DNA from: Coniferiporia sulphurascens
Taxonomy: Eukaryota > Basidiomycota > Agaricomycetes > Hymenochaetales > Hymenochaetaceae
Length of the DNA stretch: 64,000 nucleotides
Direction of reading: 5' to 3'
Assembly (NCBI GenBank): GCA_002794785.1
Contig: NBBA01000010.1
Location: 186,001 to 250,000 of the forward strand
A program made the translations under genes and the position numbers. Numbering within the stretch: the stretch's first letter is position 1; each line of letters starts with the position of its first letter. Positions 47,533 through 58,909 of this stretch are shown one piece after another. The notes under the pieces were generated by a model, which worked only from the letters and a program-made list of their open reading frames with translations, was not told the DNA's origin and did not search any database.

Positions 47533-48706
47533 CTATGCCCTTCCATCCTTAACAGCATCCTTGAAACGCTCAACAACAGGGACCATGCCTCCCTCATCCG
47601 CGACAAAGCCCAGACTTAGTGGGTACGAGTTATCGAAGCGTGCGGGCCAAGAGCTGACGACGCGGCGGTTCGTTGGGTTATCCTCGAACCTGATCAATTT
47701 GAGTGCATCGGGCCCAGCGACTTGTGCGAGAGCCCACAACTCTTCGCGTACCGTCGCCGTGAAGCCTGGCAGACACACAACTCGGGTGTGCGGGAGGAAG
47801 TTTCCGGCGGGCACGTGCTTCGCGATGACAAAGTTCCGGATCGTCGTCTCTGGAGACGCGAGCCACGCGGCAAGGTCGAGCTCGGGTGAGTCCAATGAGT
47901 CGCCGACGGGGCAGACGGCCTCGAGGCCCTTTAGGGGCTCGCGGATAATGCCTGCGGTCCAGGGGGGACAAGAAATTTTTCAACAGCAGTCAGAAAAATT
48001 ATTTACCGTGAAGGGGGAGGAAAAGATAGGAACAAATGATGCACACCAGAGAGGAAGGCTGATGTGGCGTTAGAAGGTACACCGGGGCGTACTACGATGG
48101 TAGGCAGTCGGATGATGCGGCCGTCAATAAAGCCACGTCGTGTGTACTCATTGACGAGGAGCTCGGTCGTGAGTTTTCCCATGCCATACGCGCCTTCTGG
48201 TGTCGCAATCGTTGAAGGCGTGACAACATGGGGCAGCGGGCCACCGTACACAGCGAGCGATGATGTGAAGATGAACTTGATCGGGCTGCCAGTCGCTGCG
48301 CCACGGCGGCGTGCGGCGTCACATAACAGGCGAATCGAGTCCACGTTGACCTAGGGGAATTGACTGTTGGCATGCACAAAAAATGGAAAGGAGTAGGAAT
48401 CAGACTTACTTTGAGGCTAAGGTCGAAGTCGTCTTCTGAGCCGCGGGACATGATGCCATGAAGGGCATAGATAGTGTCGGGGATGCCGAATTCGGTCTGG
48501 AAGAGTTGTTCGATGGGCGCCTTTTCTGTTAAGTCTGCTTTGATTGTGATTGCTTTGGCGCCGGTGGGGGCCTTGGGCTCGACGATGTCGGCGAGGATAA
48601 GATGAAGGTTGGGTGTCTTAGGATCGCTGAGGAGCTCTTGTGCGAGGATTCCGCCTAGCCAACCTGCGGAACCTGTGATAAGTACGACCGACTTGTCAGC
48701 GGACAT
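47533..48706 (-). CDS. NAD-dependent epimerase/dehydratase family, D-erythronate dehydrogenase (DenD)-like
   Basis: This extended short-chain dehydrogenase resembles DenD, which oxidises D-erythronate at C2. ATG 48706 starts SADKSVVLITGSAGWLGGIL, a Gly-rich NAD-binding loop. Further blocks are HLILADIVEP, IYALHGIMSRGSEDDFDLSL, KFIFTSSLAVYGG (the active Ser), and the catalytic pair in YGMGKLTTELLVNEY. The later family signature RGFIDGRIIRLPTIVVRPG is seen, then FVIAKHVPAG. The C-terminus ends VVERFKDAVKDGRA. Two introns interrupt it, after DFDLSLK and after SAFLSG. It is divergent from a class II aldolase with a shared 548-base promoter region. Which aldonate it uses is inferred from family likeness. 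Confidence 0.87.
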
Positions 48707-49254
48707 GGTGGGAAAAGGGCAACTCTGGGGCAGCGTCGATGAGGGGTAAGGGATTGTGGGCGGCGAGCCAGTCAAGCGAAGCCCACATCGGACGCTGAAG
48801 CAGCTCTTTATTTAAAGTTTCATGAATGGTAACACAGACTCAGTTCTATGTACACACAGTTCCTTACTAGGTTTATGTGCCCCAGGGTGACCATACGGCT
48901 ATTGGTGTGGAGTTGCAAGCCGTCGGCAGCCCGGAATATGCGCTTTGATCCGTTCCTGCGGGTTTATATCTCCCCGGGCGATCAGGGTCATTGAATAGGC
49001 CCTAATAGTATTTAGTGCATTAGTACTCACTCTGGAAGATGAATACCACCACCCTCTGGATACCCGGCATCGTCGCAGTTTTCTCGGAGCCTCATAGCAA
49101 GTATGCCCATCTGCTGCCGGTAATCGCGCAGGACATGATTCTGACCACCCTTAAAGAGAAAGTACAGAAAGCTCATCCTGAGACCGCCCTTTATCACGCT
49201 CCCCATCCCTCAAGCACCGGGCCTGAGATACCTGATTGACACACACTAGCAGCC
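48707..49254. promoter_or_regulatory. Shared divergent promoter region, DenD-like / class II aldolase
   Basis: The 548 bases between two opposing start codons hold no gene beyond short chance frames. The arrangement allows joint control of the two metabolic genes. An AT-rich TTATTTAAAG near 48809-48818 may serve the minus-strand gene. Confidence 0.45.
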
Positions 49255-50391
49255 ATGACTTCGAGTCTGGAAGACAACCTCACATTGAACATCCTTCGCA
49301 AGGCCGAGCAGGGAGGCTACGGAATTCTCGCCCAAGTATGGTGGGTCGTAATCATCCTACATTTACGATCCAACAGCCTAATTTCCTACGGGCCCCAAGT
49401 TATGATGCACATTCGGTGATTGGACTCGTCCGCGCAGCCGAGCGCAAAAAGAGTCCAGCTATCGTCCAATTTTTCCCCGTTACCCTCGAATATGGAAAGG
49501 GACCCTTTCTACAGTTCTGCCTTAATATGTGAGTATTTTACGTCCGAATTATTAAGAAGTCATAAATTTTGAAACCTCGAATGCCATGGAGGGTAGAGCA
49601 CACCAGGCATCCGTCCCCATCGCTGTCCACCTCGACCATGCCACAGACCCGGAGCATATCGAGCTTGCATTAAGCCTCGCAGAACAGGGTATCGCATTCG
49701 ACAGCATCATGGTGGATGCCAGCCACGCCGACGTGAGTTCTCCGAACCCTGTAACTTGCTCCAGACCATTCTGACCAAACGACCAGACCGACGAGGAGAA
49801 TATTGCACTCGCGCGCCCTCACGTTGAGCGCGCTGCGAAGGCAGGCGTCGCCGTCGAGGTCGAGCTTGGGCGTCTCGAGGGTGGCGAGGCTGGTCTGCGG
49901 GCCATTTCCGACGCGAAGCTTACAAATCCAGAGAAGGCGAAGAAGTTCATGGCCGAGAGTGGCGCGGCTATACTCTCTCCAAGCATAGGCAACCTCCATG
50001 GCTCTTACATTAACCCGCCTGACTTCCGTCAGTCAATGTGCGTTCGTTCATTTGTTTTTTTATCCTTTGGACATATTCGAACCACTTTTTCAAAAACGTT
50101 TACGTATGAATTAGTCTGAAAGACCTGCGCACAAGCTTCAATGGGACTATCTCGCTCTGTTTGCACGGGACGGATCAGTTGCCGGATGTACTCTTCAAGG
50201 AATGTATTGCGAATGGAGTATCGAAGATCAATGTTAACAGCTGGGCTCGCGATCCATACGTGGAATGCCTCACCTCAGGGCTCGCCGCCGGCAAACCATT
50301 TCCAGATGCGATCGAGGAGAGCACTGAAGTATTTGCAAAGGCGTGCGAGCGCTTCATGGACTTATTCGGGTCGGCGGGAAAGGCATATTGA
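49255..50391 (+). CDS. Class II (zinc) aldolase, fructose/ketose-bisphosphate aldolase family
   Basis: This is a metal-dependent class II aldolase, cleaving or forming a phosphorylated sugar to or from DHAP. ATG 49255 begins TSSLEDNLTLNILRKAEQGG. The zinc-site blocks are visible: VHLDHATDPEHIE, then MVDASHADTDEEN, EVELGRLEGGE, SIGNLHGSY and LCLHGTDQLPD. The protein ends FMDLFGSAGKAY at TGA 50389-50391, about 290 residues. Introns rejoin in frame. The usual LHGGSG of glycolytic enzymes reads LHGTDQ here, and with the DenD-like neighbour this suggests a side-pathway aldolase rather than the glycolytic one, which is inference. Confidence 0.88.
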
Positions 50392-51716
50392 TAGCGTCTG
50401 ATTGAAGGGGAATAAAGCACTCACCGACACTTATAGGTGGATAAACAGTGAGGCCACGTGCCAATGTATATGATTTTTGACCGTTTCCTACAGCGCGATG
50501 TTGCATCTTGTCAAGACTTTTTGCAGGGAAATAGAGAAAACCTCCGGGTACCACCGTATTTTCGGCAGGGTCCATTAGCCTGCATGGAACGACCGATAAC
50601 ACATAATCCATGCAAACTTATGAGTGGCTTGTCTGAATAACTGGCTACCATTTTCCGTTAATCTAATTAGTGCACACGCCAGTAAGATTTTAAGGGGTGT
50701 GCTTAATAGTCGTGATCAATCATTCCTTCAGGAACGTAATTATCAAACACGCGAAGCCCCGTTATTTTTTTTAACATCAATCCGCGCTCGAATTTTGATG
50801 CTGAAACTTACATGTATCCAGGGATTTTCAATCGGAACTTGCCGCGGAGCGGATTAAGTCCCTAAGCGAGGGCAATCACCTAATCACGGAGAATTCCGAA
50901 GCAATAAAATCGTCTTTTTTCGTTTTGATATGCTTCCGTTGAATTGTCTTGCTTCCTCCGCGACACAGGTCTACCACAAGTCTCTACAAGTGTCCATAAA
51001 GTTCTTATCTCAGGGGCAGTAGAGAAACTCTAAAGTATCTCAAGACTCCGTTTCGCCGATAAACGACATGGAGCGAGATCTCACGCTGTGATGCCTGTAT
51101 CCCAAACAGCAGCGGCGCGCAGTGCCAAAGTCTCTCTAGCATATGGGTTCAAAGTTATTTATAGTAATTAGTTCTTTATCATGCTGGTCGAAGGTTGTAC
51201 TCTTCGTTGCTCTAAGGACATTATTGGTGTTTTCCCCCAACAGACCGTATAAAGTGGGTTTGCAGCGGCAGAAGACAGACCGGGCCAATGTGGCGCCCGC
51301 CGGACTGGTATGAAACATGCCAATCAGGAGCGCGTGTCCTTGTTATTCATTCCAGTGAATCAAGATTCTGGGTTCGTGCCGTGCAGGAGACAGTACCTCG
51401 AGCTGTCTGAAGCCAAAAAGTCCTTGATTGAATGAGCGGGTTTCGCAAGTTTTTCGTACCGTACCATAGTTAAGTTTCTTCTTTTGCAGGACCCTGAACG
51501 CATAATGGCGCCTACCCTTCTTTTCAAGCGACGAATCTCAATAGAAAGGGACTCCTGAAAGGCTTCCGATAGTCGGAGACCCTGTATAAAGACGTCAACT
51601 TGTGGGTCGATCACCGAGTTGTCCTCTCTCTCCGCCCCAGATCACTCTGTGCTCCTCGCTCAGGCTTCCCGTACTCCGCTACTTGGTTGCCAGCTCCCGT
51701 CTTATTAACTTGAAGC
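50392..51716. other. Intergenic stretch
   Basis: About 1.3 kb with no gene recognised. The promoter of the MFS transporter lies at its 3' end, with TATAAAG at 51585. Confidence 0.45.
51585..51591 (+). promoter_or_regulatory. TATA box
   Basis: TATAAAG lies 132 bases before ATG 51717 of the transporter gene. Confidence 0.45.
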
Positions 51717-53518
51717 ATGGGACGCGACAAAGGGGAAGAGGCTTGGCGGAGGTCCCTCGACAATTCTAGCAGGCAGATCTACCAGCCTGATTCTGAAGCG
51801 GAGAAAAGGCTTAAACGCAAGATTGACCTCCACATCGTGTGTTTATAAAAACTCGGCTCAGGTCTATATCGGTGCTTATACACAGCTGCAATGTAGATTC
51901 CAGCAATTTGGATACTGTACACACTCTCATACTTGGACCGCGCTAATATCGGCAATGCCGAATCGGGAGGGATGGCGGACGACCTCCATATCACTTCAAA
52001 TGTTCTTGACTTTATTTCTCTTGCAAGCCGCCGTGAGCAATGTAACTAACTTTTCTACGTTACAGCAATATTCTGTCATCCTTCTCCTGTTCTTCGTCTC
52101 CTACGTTATTTTTGAAGTGCCTGCAAATATGGTCCTTACCCGCTGCCGGCCTTCGTTATTGTGAGCAAAAACGAGCCTTCTTAATTCGAATTGACCTCTC
52201 ACCTTATTGCTGCGCCTACAAAAGTCTGTCTGGCGTCTGCGTTATTTGGGGAGGAGTGGCTGCATGTATGGCTGCAGGCAAGAACTGGCAACAGATAGCG
52301 GCAATTCGGTTTTGTTTGGGCATTGTAGAAGCAGGGTTTGCACCGGGTATTGCGTTCTACCTTTCGTCTTGGTACAAGAAGCACGAGCTCGCGCGCCGTT
52401 ATGCACTTTACTATACTGCAACAGCAGTTTCTGGCGCCTTTTCCGGACTGCTCGCAGGTGTCATAACACAGTACCTCGATGGGGCCCGCGGAATTGCGGG
52501 CTGGCGCTGGCTTCTGCTAATCGAAGGCGTCGCGAGTTCTTTCGCCGGCCTCTTCACGTGGATGATCCTTCCTGACTGGCCAGCAACGACCAAGTGGCTT
52601 ACCCCAGAGGAAACATTCCTTGCTGTGCAGAGGCTCAATTATGATGGGATTGCTTCCTCTGGAGCAGAAGATGAACAGCCGACGCATCGTGAGGCGTTCA
52701 GTCTTGCAGTCCGTGATTGGCGTACCTGGATACTCGTCTTTATGTTCATGCTCGCAACCGGCTCGCAGACTATTCAGTACTTCATCCCTAGTGAGTTTAC
52801 CCCACTCCATTGCCTTCTATTCACCGCTTACCTGCACGAACCCTAGCCCTGGTCGGTCAACTGGGCTACACGGGGTATACCAAACAGTATATGACGATCC
52901 CTATCTACGCAGTTGCGTTCATCAGCATTCTTTTCTTCTGCTTCGTCTCGGATATCCGCAAGGAACGAGGGCATTATATTACCATTTCCGCAGGAATAGC
53001 CGCGGTGTCTTTTATTATCAGTGAGCCTACCTTCTCTCTCCCTTTCTTACATAATAAAGAAAACTGATTTAGTTACTCTTTCCCATCTTAGCCGTCGCCG
53101 TTGATGATAAAAAAGCGAAATACGTGTTTCTATGTTTTGCGGTTGGGGGCGTATACGCGGCATGTCCATTGACGCTGCTTTGGGTATCGAGCATTATTAC
53201 GCACCCAGCGGAAAAGCGTGCAGTCGCTATTGCCATCGTTAACGCGCTTGGGAATAGTGCATCGATCTATGGATCGTTTCTCTGGCCATCCTCAACCGGT
53301 CCACGCTACGTGCAGGGCTTCGCAACGACAACGTACGTCTTCTCTTCCTTTCGCTTCCCCGCCTTGTGACCGATCGCCCGTCTAGCGTTTTCGTTTTTCT
53401 TCTCGCGGTCCTCGCACAAGTGTTGCGCCACGTTGCGGTCAGGTACCCGGCTGCGGAGCTGATCACACATAAGAGCACTAGTGGCACTGCGACACCAGAC
53501 ACCAAGGAAGAGGCCTGA
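51717..53518 (+). CDS. MFS transporter, anion:cation symporter type
   Basis: This is a major facilitator protein resembling the fungal Dal5/Tna1 group, which imports carboxylates and related anions. ATG 51717 begins GRDKGEEAWRRSLDN. After the cytosolic N-terminus comes the family block IWILYTLSYLDRANIGNAES, then VILLLFFVSYVIFEVPANM, the second-helix region WGGVAACMAAGKNW, RFCLGIVEAGFAPGIAFYLS, YYTATAVSGAFSGLLAG and GWRWLLLIEGV. The C-terminal half has ISILFFCFVSDI and ALGNSASIYGSFLWPSSTGP, ending HKSTSGTATPDTKEEA at the TGA. About 12 membrane segments are expected. At least six introns rejoin in frame. It lies just upstream of a Zn2Cys6 regulator. Substrate unknown; a sugar acid is one guess from the neighbourhood. 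Confidence 0.88.
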
Positions 53519-54069
53519 GAGTGCCCCACCTGGTTTAGCACAGAAATTGTTGATTCGATGAAAATTTGTATTGATATCATAAGTGTCCTGTTTGGCTTCC
53601 ATAATTCGGGCTTATCATTTGCACCATGACCAAATAAGACTTTGTAATTCCGTTGGTGACGGAAGCCGTTAACAAACAAGAAGGCAACTAGTGGGTGATA
53701 TATATTCCTGAACATATATTACGTTTGCGGCTGTAAGCGTTGTGAAAATTTCCATAGTGCTTACAAGCTGCGATCAATTGTTTGTGGCTTGTCGGGCTTC
53801 CGAATCGAGCGCTCGGGCCAGGTATGGGCAAGAACCGCAGGCTACTGCCCGGAAGCAGCAGGATAGCCGAACGGCGGCCGAGTCAGATTGAATTGCATCG
53901 GCTGCTGAGTCACTAAGTTTCCTAATAAGGCATATCGAGATGCAGAATAAATTGTTTCAGCAGCAAAGCCGACAAGTAAGCCATGCGTACTATATGCAAG
54001 TGCCCCAAATGAGAAGCTTAGACGTTCGACTCAGTGAATACGACCTAGTACTAAACGTCGACCATCAAC
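53519..54069. other. Promoter region of the Zn2Cys6 regulator
   Basis: About 550 bases without a gene. It includes GCCGAGTCA at 53877-53885, the same nine bases as stand beside the TATA box of the first myo-inositol oxygenase. Confidence 0.45.
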
Positions 54070-57000
54070 ATGCTCAAAGCAACACCAACGCCGATGAGTG
54101 GTGCCTCGTCCGGCAGCACGAGCAGTGTAGAGAGCGGCCCCGATCGTTCCCGCGCTCATTCGAAAACACCGGATCAAAAGGAACAACGCGTCCCGCTCGC
54201 CTGCCTCCGCTGCCGCTCAAAGCGCGCCCGCTGCTCCGGCAACCGGCCGCGCTGCACGACATGCAAGAACGCCGACGCAGAGTGTACATGGTCGGTTATT
54301 ATCGATAATGGCGTCTGCAAGGCACTTACAGAGGGTTTCTTATTGGCACACAGGCCTGAGGGGCGCAGGAGGAAGCGCACCCGAAGAGAGATGGAGGAGG
54401 CCGAACGACTTGAACGCGAGGCCGCTGCAATAGCGGCGAGGATGGAGCGCAGACAATCCCTCGCGCGACCTACCCTTCAGCAGGAGCTGCCCCAACCACT
54501 TCATCATGATGGCCTCGACACGCCTGTCTGGGTATTATAACATTGCTGCTTGTGATTTCGAGCTTCGATCTAATATCACTTTCAGGGCCATAGCGACGTA
54601 GCGCAGCAAGCGTCGACATCGTCGTCACCCTTGTCTGCGCCCCACGACAAGAGCTGGGGCCATCCTTCAAATCTACCTAACCACACTCCCTACGTATGGC
54701 CATCACATAGCCCATCCTCCAGCGGTAAGGTCAGCGGATTCGGCCAGCCAATGGGGGACTACGCGTCGGAACTCCTTGCCAACGCGGGAATGTCTATGTC
54801 TTCGAGCGCACAGGCTACGCAACTCATGCGAGCCCTCCAAGCGCAGACTGCATTTGTTGAGGGAGATCCCTCCGCGAAGGAAGACCTTGAACTATATTAT
54901 TACCGAATTGTACGTTATTTTCTCCGGAAATCGACCGTAAAACCAGGCCCTAACTGATGCTACCTAGTCTGGGTCAACTGCTTTCAAGTGCGTATTGTTT
55001 TGTTAACACCCCAAACACCTCCTCATAATCTGTGCAGCCCCGGGATCAACCGTATATCTCTTAAATTGCAGCCGAAGACTGTCAATGGCCCCCCAGTTGC
55101 GGCGAGTGCGCCTGTTCCGAGTGAGCAGAAAGTGCCCCCTTCTCCCGGATGCCCCGAGGAACTCTTCGACAAGAACAACATGCCGTTTCCGAGGGTGTAT
55201 ATACCACTCTTGGATACGTTTTTCCGCACTATGAGCCAGCACTTTCCCTCCATCAGCTGCAGGCGCATGAATGAACGATTGGAAACGGGAACAATGTCCG
55301 CATTTCTATTGAATTGTACGCATGTTTGGTGGCACGCAACTTCACACACAAAAAGACTTAGAAGCACTAACGGTATCCGATAGGTATATGCGCCATTAGT
55401 GCCAGGTGACACTTTTTCTTCCTCAGATGAAACGCTCCGGGCTTACATGTGCGCCTTACGAAGATTCCATCCGGGGAATGAGAGGCCAGCAGAGGTTGGT
55501 GGTTCTGAAACATGTGTTTTTCGGACCGCAAATTACATGGATCTAGGCCTGTGCCCCCTTCATAACAAAAGCACAAGAGCTTATAGTACCCCTGATATAC
55601 ATCCCTGCGCACGACAGTGTGACAGGGTTGCTTCTCTTGGCCTGGGCTTGCTATGGACAGGTGGGGCGGTTCCAGGACATTCTTAGGCCTGATCAATTTT
55701 TCGACTAATCTTTTTTGATCATAGAATTCCGATGCCGCGCTCTGGGTTAGTCCATCATTTTGAATACCAATCACGGAATGACTGAAAAAATTCAATCTCA
55801 GCAATATTCCGGGTACGCGAGGACGGACTTTTTATGCCTTTTGTGGATTATTTACCTTGCCTCGCGTAGAATGGCTTTTCGCATGTGTTTTGATCTTGGT
55901 CTGCACGAGATCTCTGAAATTTACGAGACAAGTGCACATGTCGTGCGGACGCGACTACTGTTCTGGAGCCTTTTTATCACGGTGACTTCTATTATTCCTT
56001 TTCTTTGTTTTCGTTTTGTCTGAAAGCATTAAATATCTTATTCAATATATTAGGATCGTATACTCTCATTCTCAACAGGACGTCCGTCGTTCATCCCCGA
56101 AGATATTATAGAAATCCCGCTGCCTACAGATGAAGATTTCTTCCCTGATCCAGCGCGTAATACTGACCCAGCTTCATTGAGAGAAGCCGTCGAGCCCGTC
56201 CCATTTCAGTACCTTGTGCGTCTGTTCGTACTGTGTGGACGCATCGCGACAGTACTTAACGGGAGGCGCGACCGCTCATTAACGCTCGTCGGGCCAAACG
56301 ACACAAGTCCACATGTGCTTAGTACGCTCCAGACGCAGCTGGTGAAGTTTTACACGGAACTCCCAGATTCTATGAAATGGAGTGTCACGAACTTCAAACA
56401 TCAGGAAGGAAGGGGACATGGGGTGCGTAATGGACGAGAAGAATTTGGCTAGTTGAGTTAAGATTTGAACGGAAATAACGTCGATAGGGCACATTCTTGA
56501 CGCTGCATTTGTGGGCGAATGCGGTCATGGCGTTTGTATATCATCCGCAGTTGACGGCGAGTCCTTCGGGAATGGAGACGCCAATCTCGCAGTCAATGCA
56601 ACGTTCAATTAGGCTGGCATTTTCGAGCTCACGGAACGTCAGCGAATGCTTGGAATTTGCAGACCTATTTTCATCGCAGTCTTACGTGAGCACTCCCCTA
56701 TATTATGGATTCTTCAAGTGTGATAGAGGTTCTGGCATTCGGCAGCTTGGAAGTCCATTCTGCGTGCATCCTATTTATGTTGCATGGTATGCTTGTTTCT
56801 TGTCGGTTGCCAACTTCGCTTGACAAACCAACGTGCAGTTCTGCGTTCATCGCTGAAATTAAGCGTGCAACTTCGGGTAATCGAACTCCGGTCGGGTCAG
56901 ATCAACTCTCACTGAAAACGGAAGAGCCGCCGACTGCAGACGCATTCTTGACCTCGATTGCGCGGCAGAGTTTATGCATACTACTGAAGGCTACTCAGCG

Positions 57001-57617
57001 TATGGAGGGCTTCTGGGCGGGTATTTCCTATGTGCTGAATCTCCTCGAGGAGCGTGCAGGGAGTAAGTCCAAATGCCCCACCGTTTATTCCGATTTCGGT
57101 GTGATCTCTTCATATACCTGTCTGTGACTTACACGTGGGTGAAAACTATGTAGGCTTGGGCTACGGTCGTATTGATTCGACACCAAGATCGATAACGTTC
57201 ATCTCTTTACCCGACCAAGGCCTTCTCCAACGGTATATGGGTGAGTTGGGTACAGCCGCTTCATTTCGTTGCTTGAATGTATATAGTCCTGACCAAACGA
57301 CTTGATGCATCTGTAAAGACAAAGACCTGCCGCACAACACCGCACCGGCGACGGATACATCGCTGCGCACGTCCATCGAAAAAGATGCTGCTGTAGCCAG
57401 TAAGTGCCTCGCGTCATCGACATACCTTTTACATCCCCACTGACTGAACGCGACCCATCCTCCAGATTCATTCTACGTAGCAGATCTGCTATCGTCGTAT
57501 AACATCCAAGGGTTGCTTGTCCAGCCCGCCGACAACTACGACATGGAACGTTTACTCACTGCGGGATCACGTCCTGATAATGGCGGCATCACCAGGATGG
57601 CATCCCACATGCATTGA
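54070..57617 (+). CDS. Zn2Cys6 fungal transcription factor
   Basis: This is a binuclear zinc cluster regulator. ATG 54070 starts a Ser-rich lead, then the DNA-binding motif ACLRCRSKRARCSG followed by RCTTCKNADAEC: six cysteines with CX2CX6C...CX2CX6C spacing at about residues 45-75. A basic, coiled-coil-prone stretch follows (RRKRTRREMEEAERLERE). The fungal-specific regulatory domain is seen in the middle: VYIPLLDTFFRTMSQHFPSI, ELIVPLIYIPAHDSVTGLLL, GMAFRMCFDLGLHEI, RLLFWSLFITDRILSFSTGR. The C-terminus is VADLLSSYNIQGLL...MASHMH at TGA 57615-57617. About a dozen introns, some needing careful placement at 55390-55550, rejoin in frame. It may regulate the adjacent MFS gene or nearby catabolic genes; that is inference from position. 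Confidence 0.88.
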
Positions 57618-58909
57618 AATCGCGTATTTGACTGTTCCCAAGTCTTGCTTCAGGACTGTGAAATGCGGACCAAGAAATGAAACGGTACACGTCTCGATTG
57701 AATGGAACACTCACCAACATCTGTGGGTCCGCCGATGCGTTGCGAGGAACGACATGGTGAATAGACTGGGCCCTTTTATATTGACGCCGTGCGTATCTTT
57801 TTGTTGCTGTAATATAGCTGGTTATCTACGCTGTGTACTTTTGCTGTCGAACTGTACCTAGCGTTGCCTGATTGGAGCCATATGCTTCCGGCCGGTCGGC
57901 AGGCCGGTCTGGCTGGGGGTGGCATAGACTGACCAGGCATTATATATTATCCGAGTTAGTAGGCTCGTGCGCAGATAACTATCAGCCTTGTATATGTACC
58001 TTCATTTCTTGTTTCGTTCCCGGGACGATAAATGTACGGGTGCGGAGGCAAGATCGGCTTAGCACGCCCTTGGTAGAGTGGAGCGACTCGCTTCACGCCT
58101 ATCATCCTGACATACGCTTCCGGGTGATTCTTCTTGGCCTCGGACAAAGTTCTTACAGACTAATTGTACCCGCTCACGGCTCATCGACGAGGGGAGATTA
58201 ATCTCGGGCCTTGGTGTACATCCGCGGTCCAATTCTTTTATCAAGCATACCAGGCAGGTATTTCAATAGAGCTCTTAAAGAAACCGACTTCTTCCATGCC
58301 ACGTACTCTGCATAATTCTTACACACCTCCTATACTGCAGGGGAGATCAGTCTGCGCACATTCTGCAGCATTAGGCTTGTCTGCTGATTACACACATTCG
58401 ACGCTCGGCGGGTTTAGCCGTTAATCCTTTCCGGCATTCACCCGGTTCATCCGTTGTGGCTGCTGACGGGAGCACGGGATTGACCCGGGCGTGATGGTCA
58501 TCATTGGAAGTTAAAAAGGCGAGATGGACATTCAAATCAGTCAGAAGAACCATTCCGTCCCGTCCGAGGCTACGTACGGATGTTCGGCATGTTCCGAGTT
58601 GGTGCTCTTGTGAACACGCTAATATGAACATGCCTCAAGGATAACTCAATATCTTCCATGCTTTCCGCTTGAATGGGGCCTGGTTATGACTTCCATTTCC
58701 AATCCTCCCTTCATGAGTCTGCTGATCATTCGCCCTTTCCGGTTGATTCCGGTTGCTAGGTTTCTTAAGAAACCTGCTTAAAAGCTAAATGGTATGTTTA
58801 CTATGTACGTAAAGGAGTTACACGGAGTACAAGAAGCATCTACTACTAATCTGAAGGTCTGAATAATCCTGGTGATTTCCACAAAAGCAATTTCATAATT
58901 ATAGCTTAT
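57618..58909. other. Intergenic stretch
   Basis: About 1.3 kb with no gene recognised. It holds a perfect 18-base palindrome at 58758-58775. Confidence 0.45.
58758..58775. repeat. Perfect 18-base palindrome
   Basis: AGGTTTCTTAAGAAACCT equals its own reverse complement. It stands about 135 bases downstream of the F-box gene's stop codon on that gene's strand. It could be a cruciform, a binding site or part of a 3' end signal. Confidence 0.7.

Noticed and set aside
55384..55690. Apparent break in the Zn2Cys6 factor's regulatory domain
   Set aside because: Introns at about 55404-55463 and 55499-55546 rejoin the conserved ELIVPLIYIPAHDSV block in frame, so a pseudogene call is not needed.
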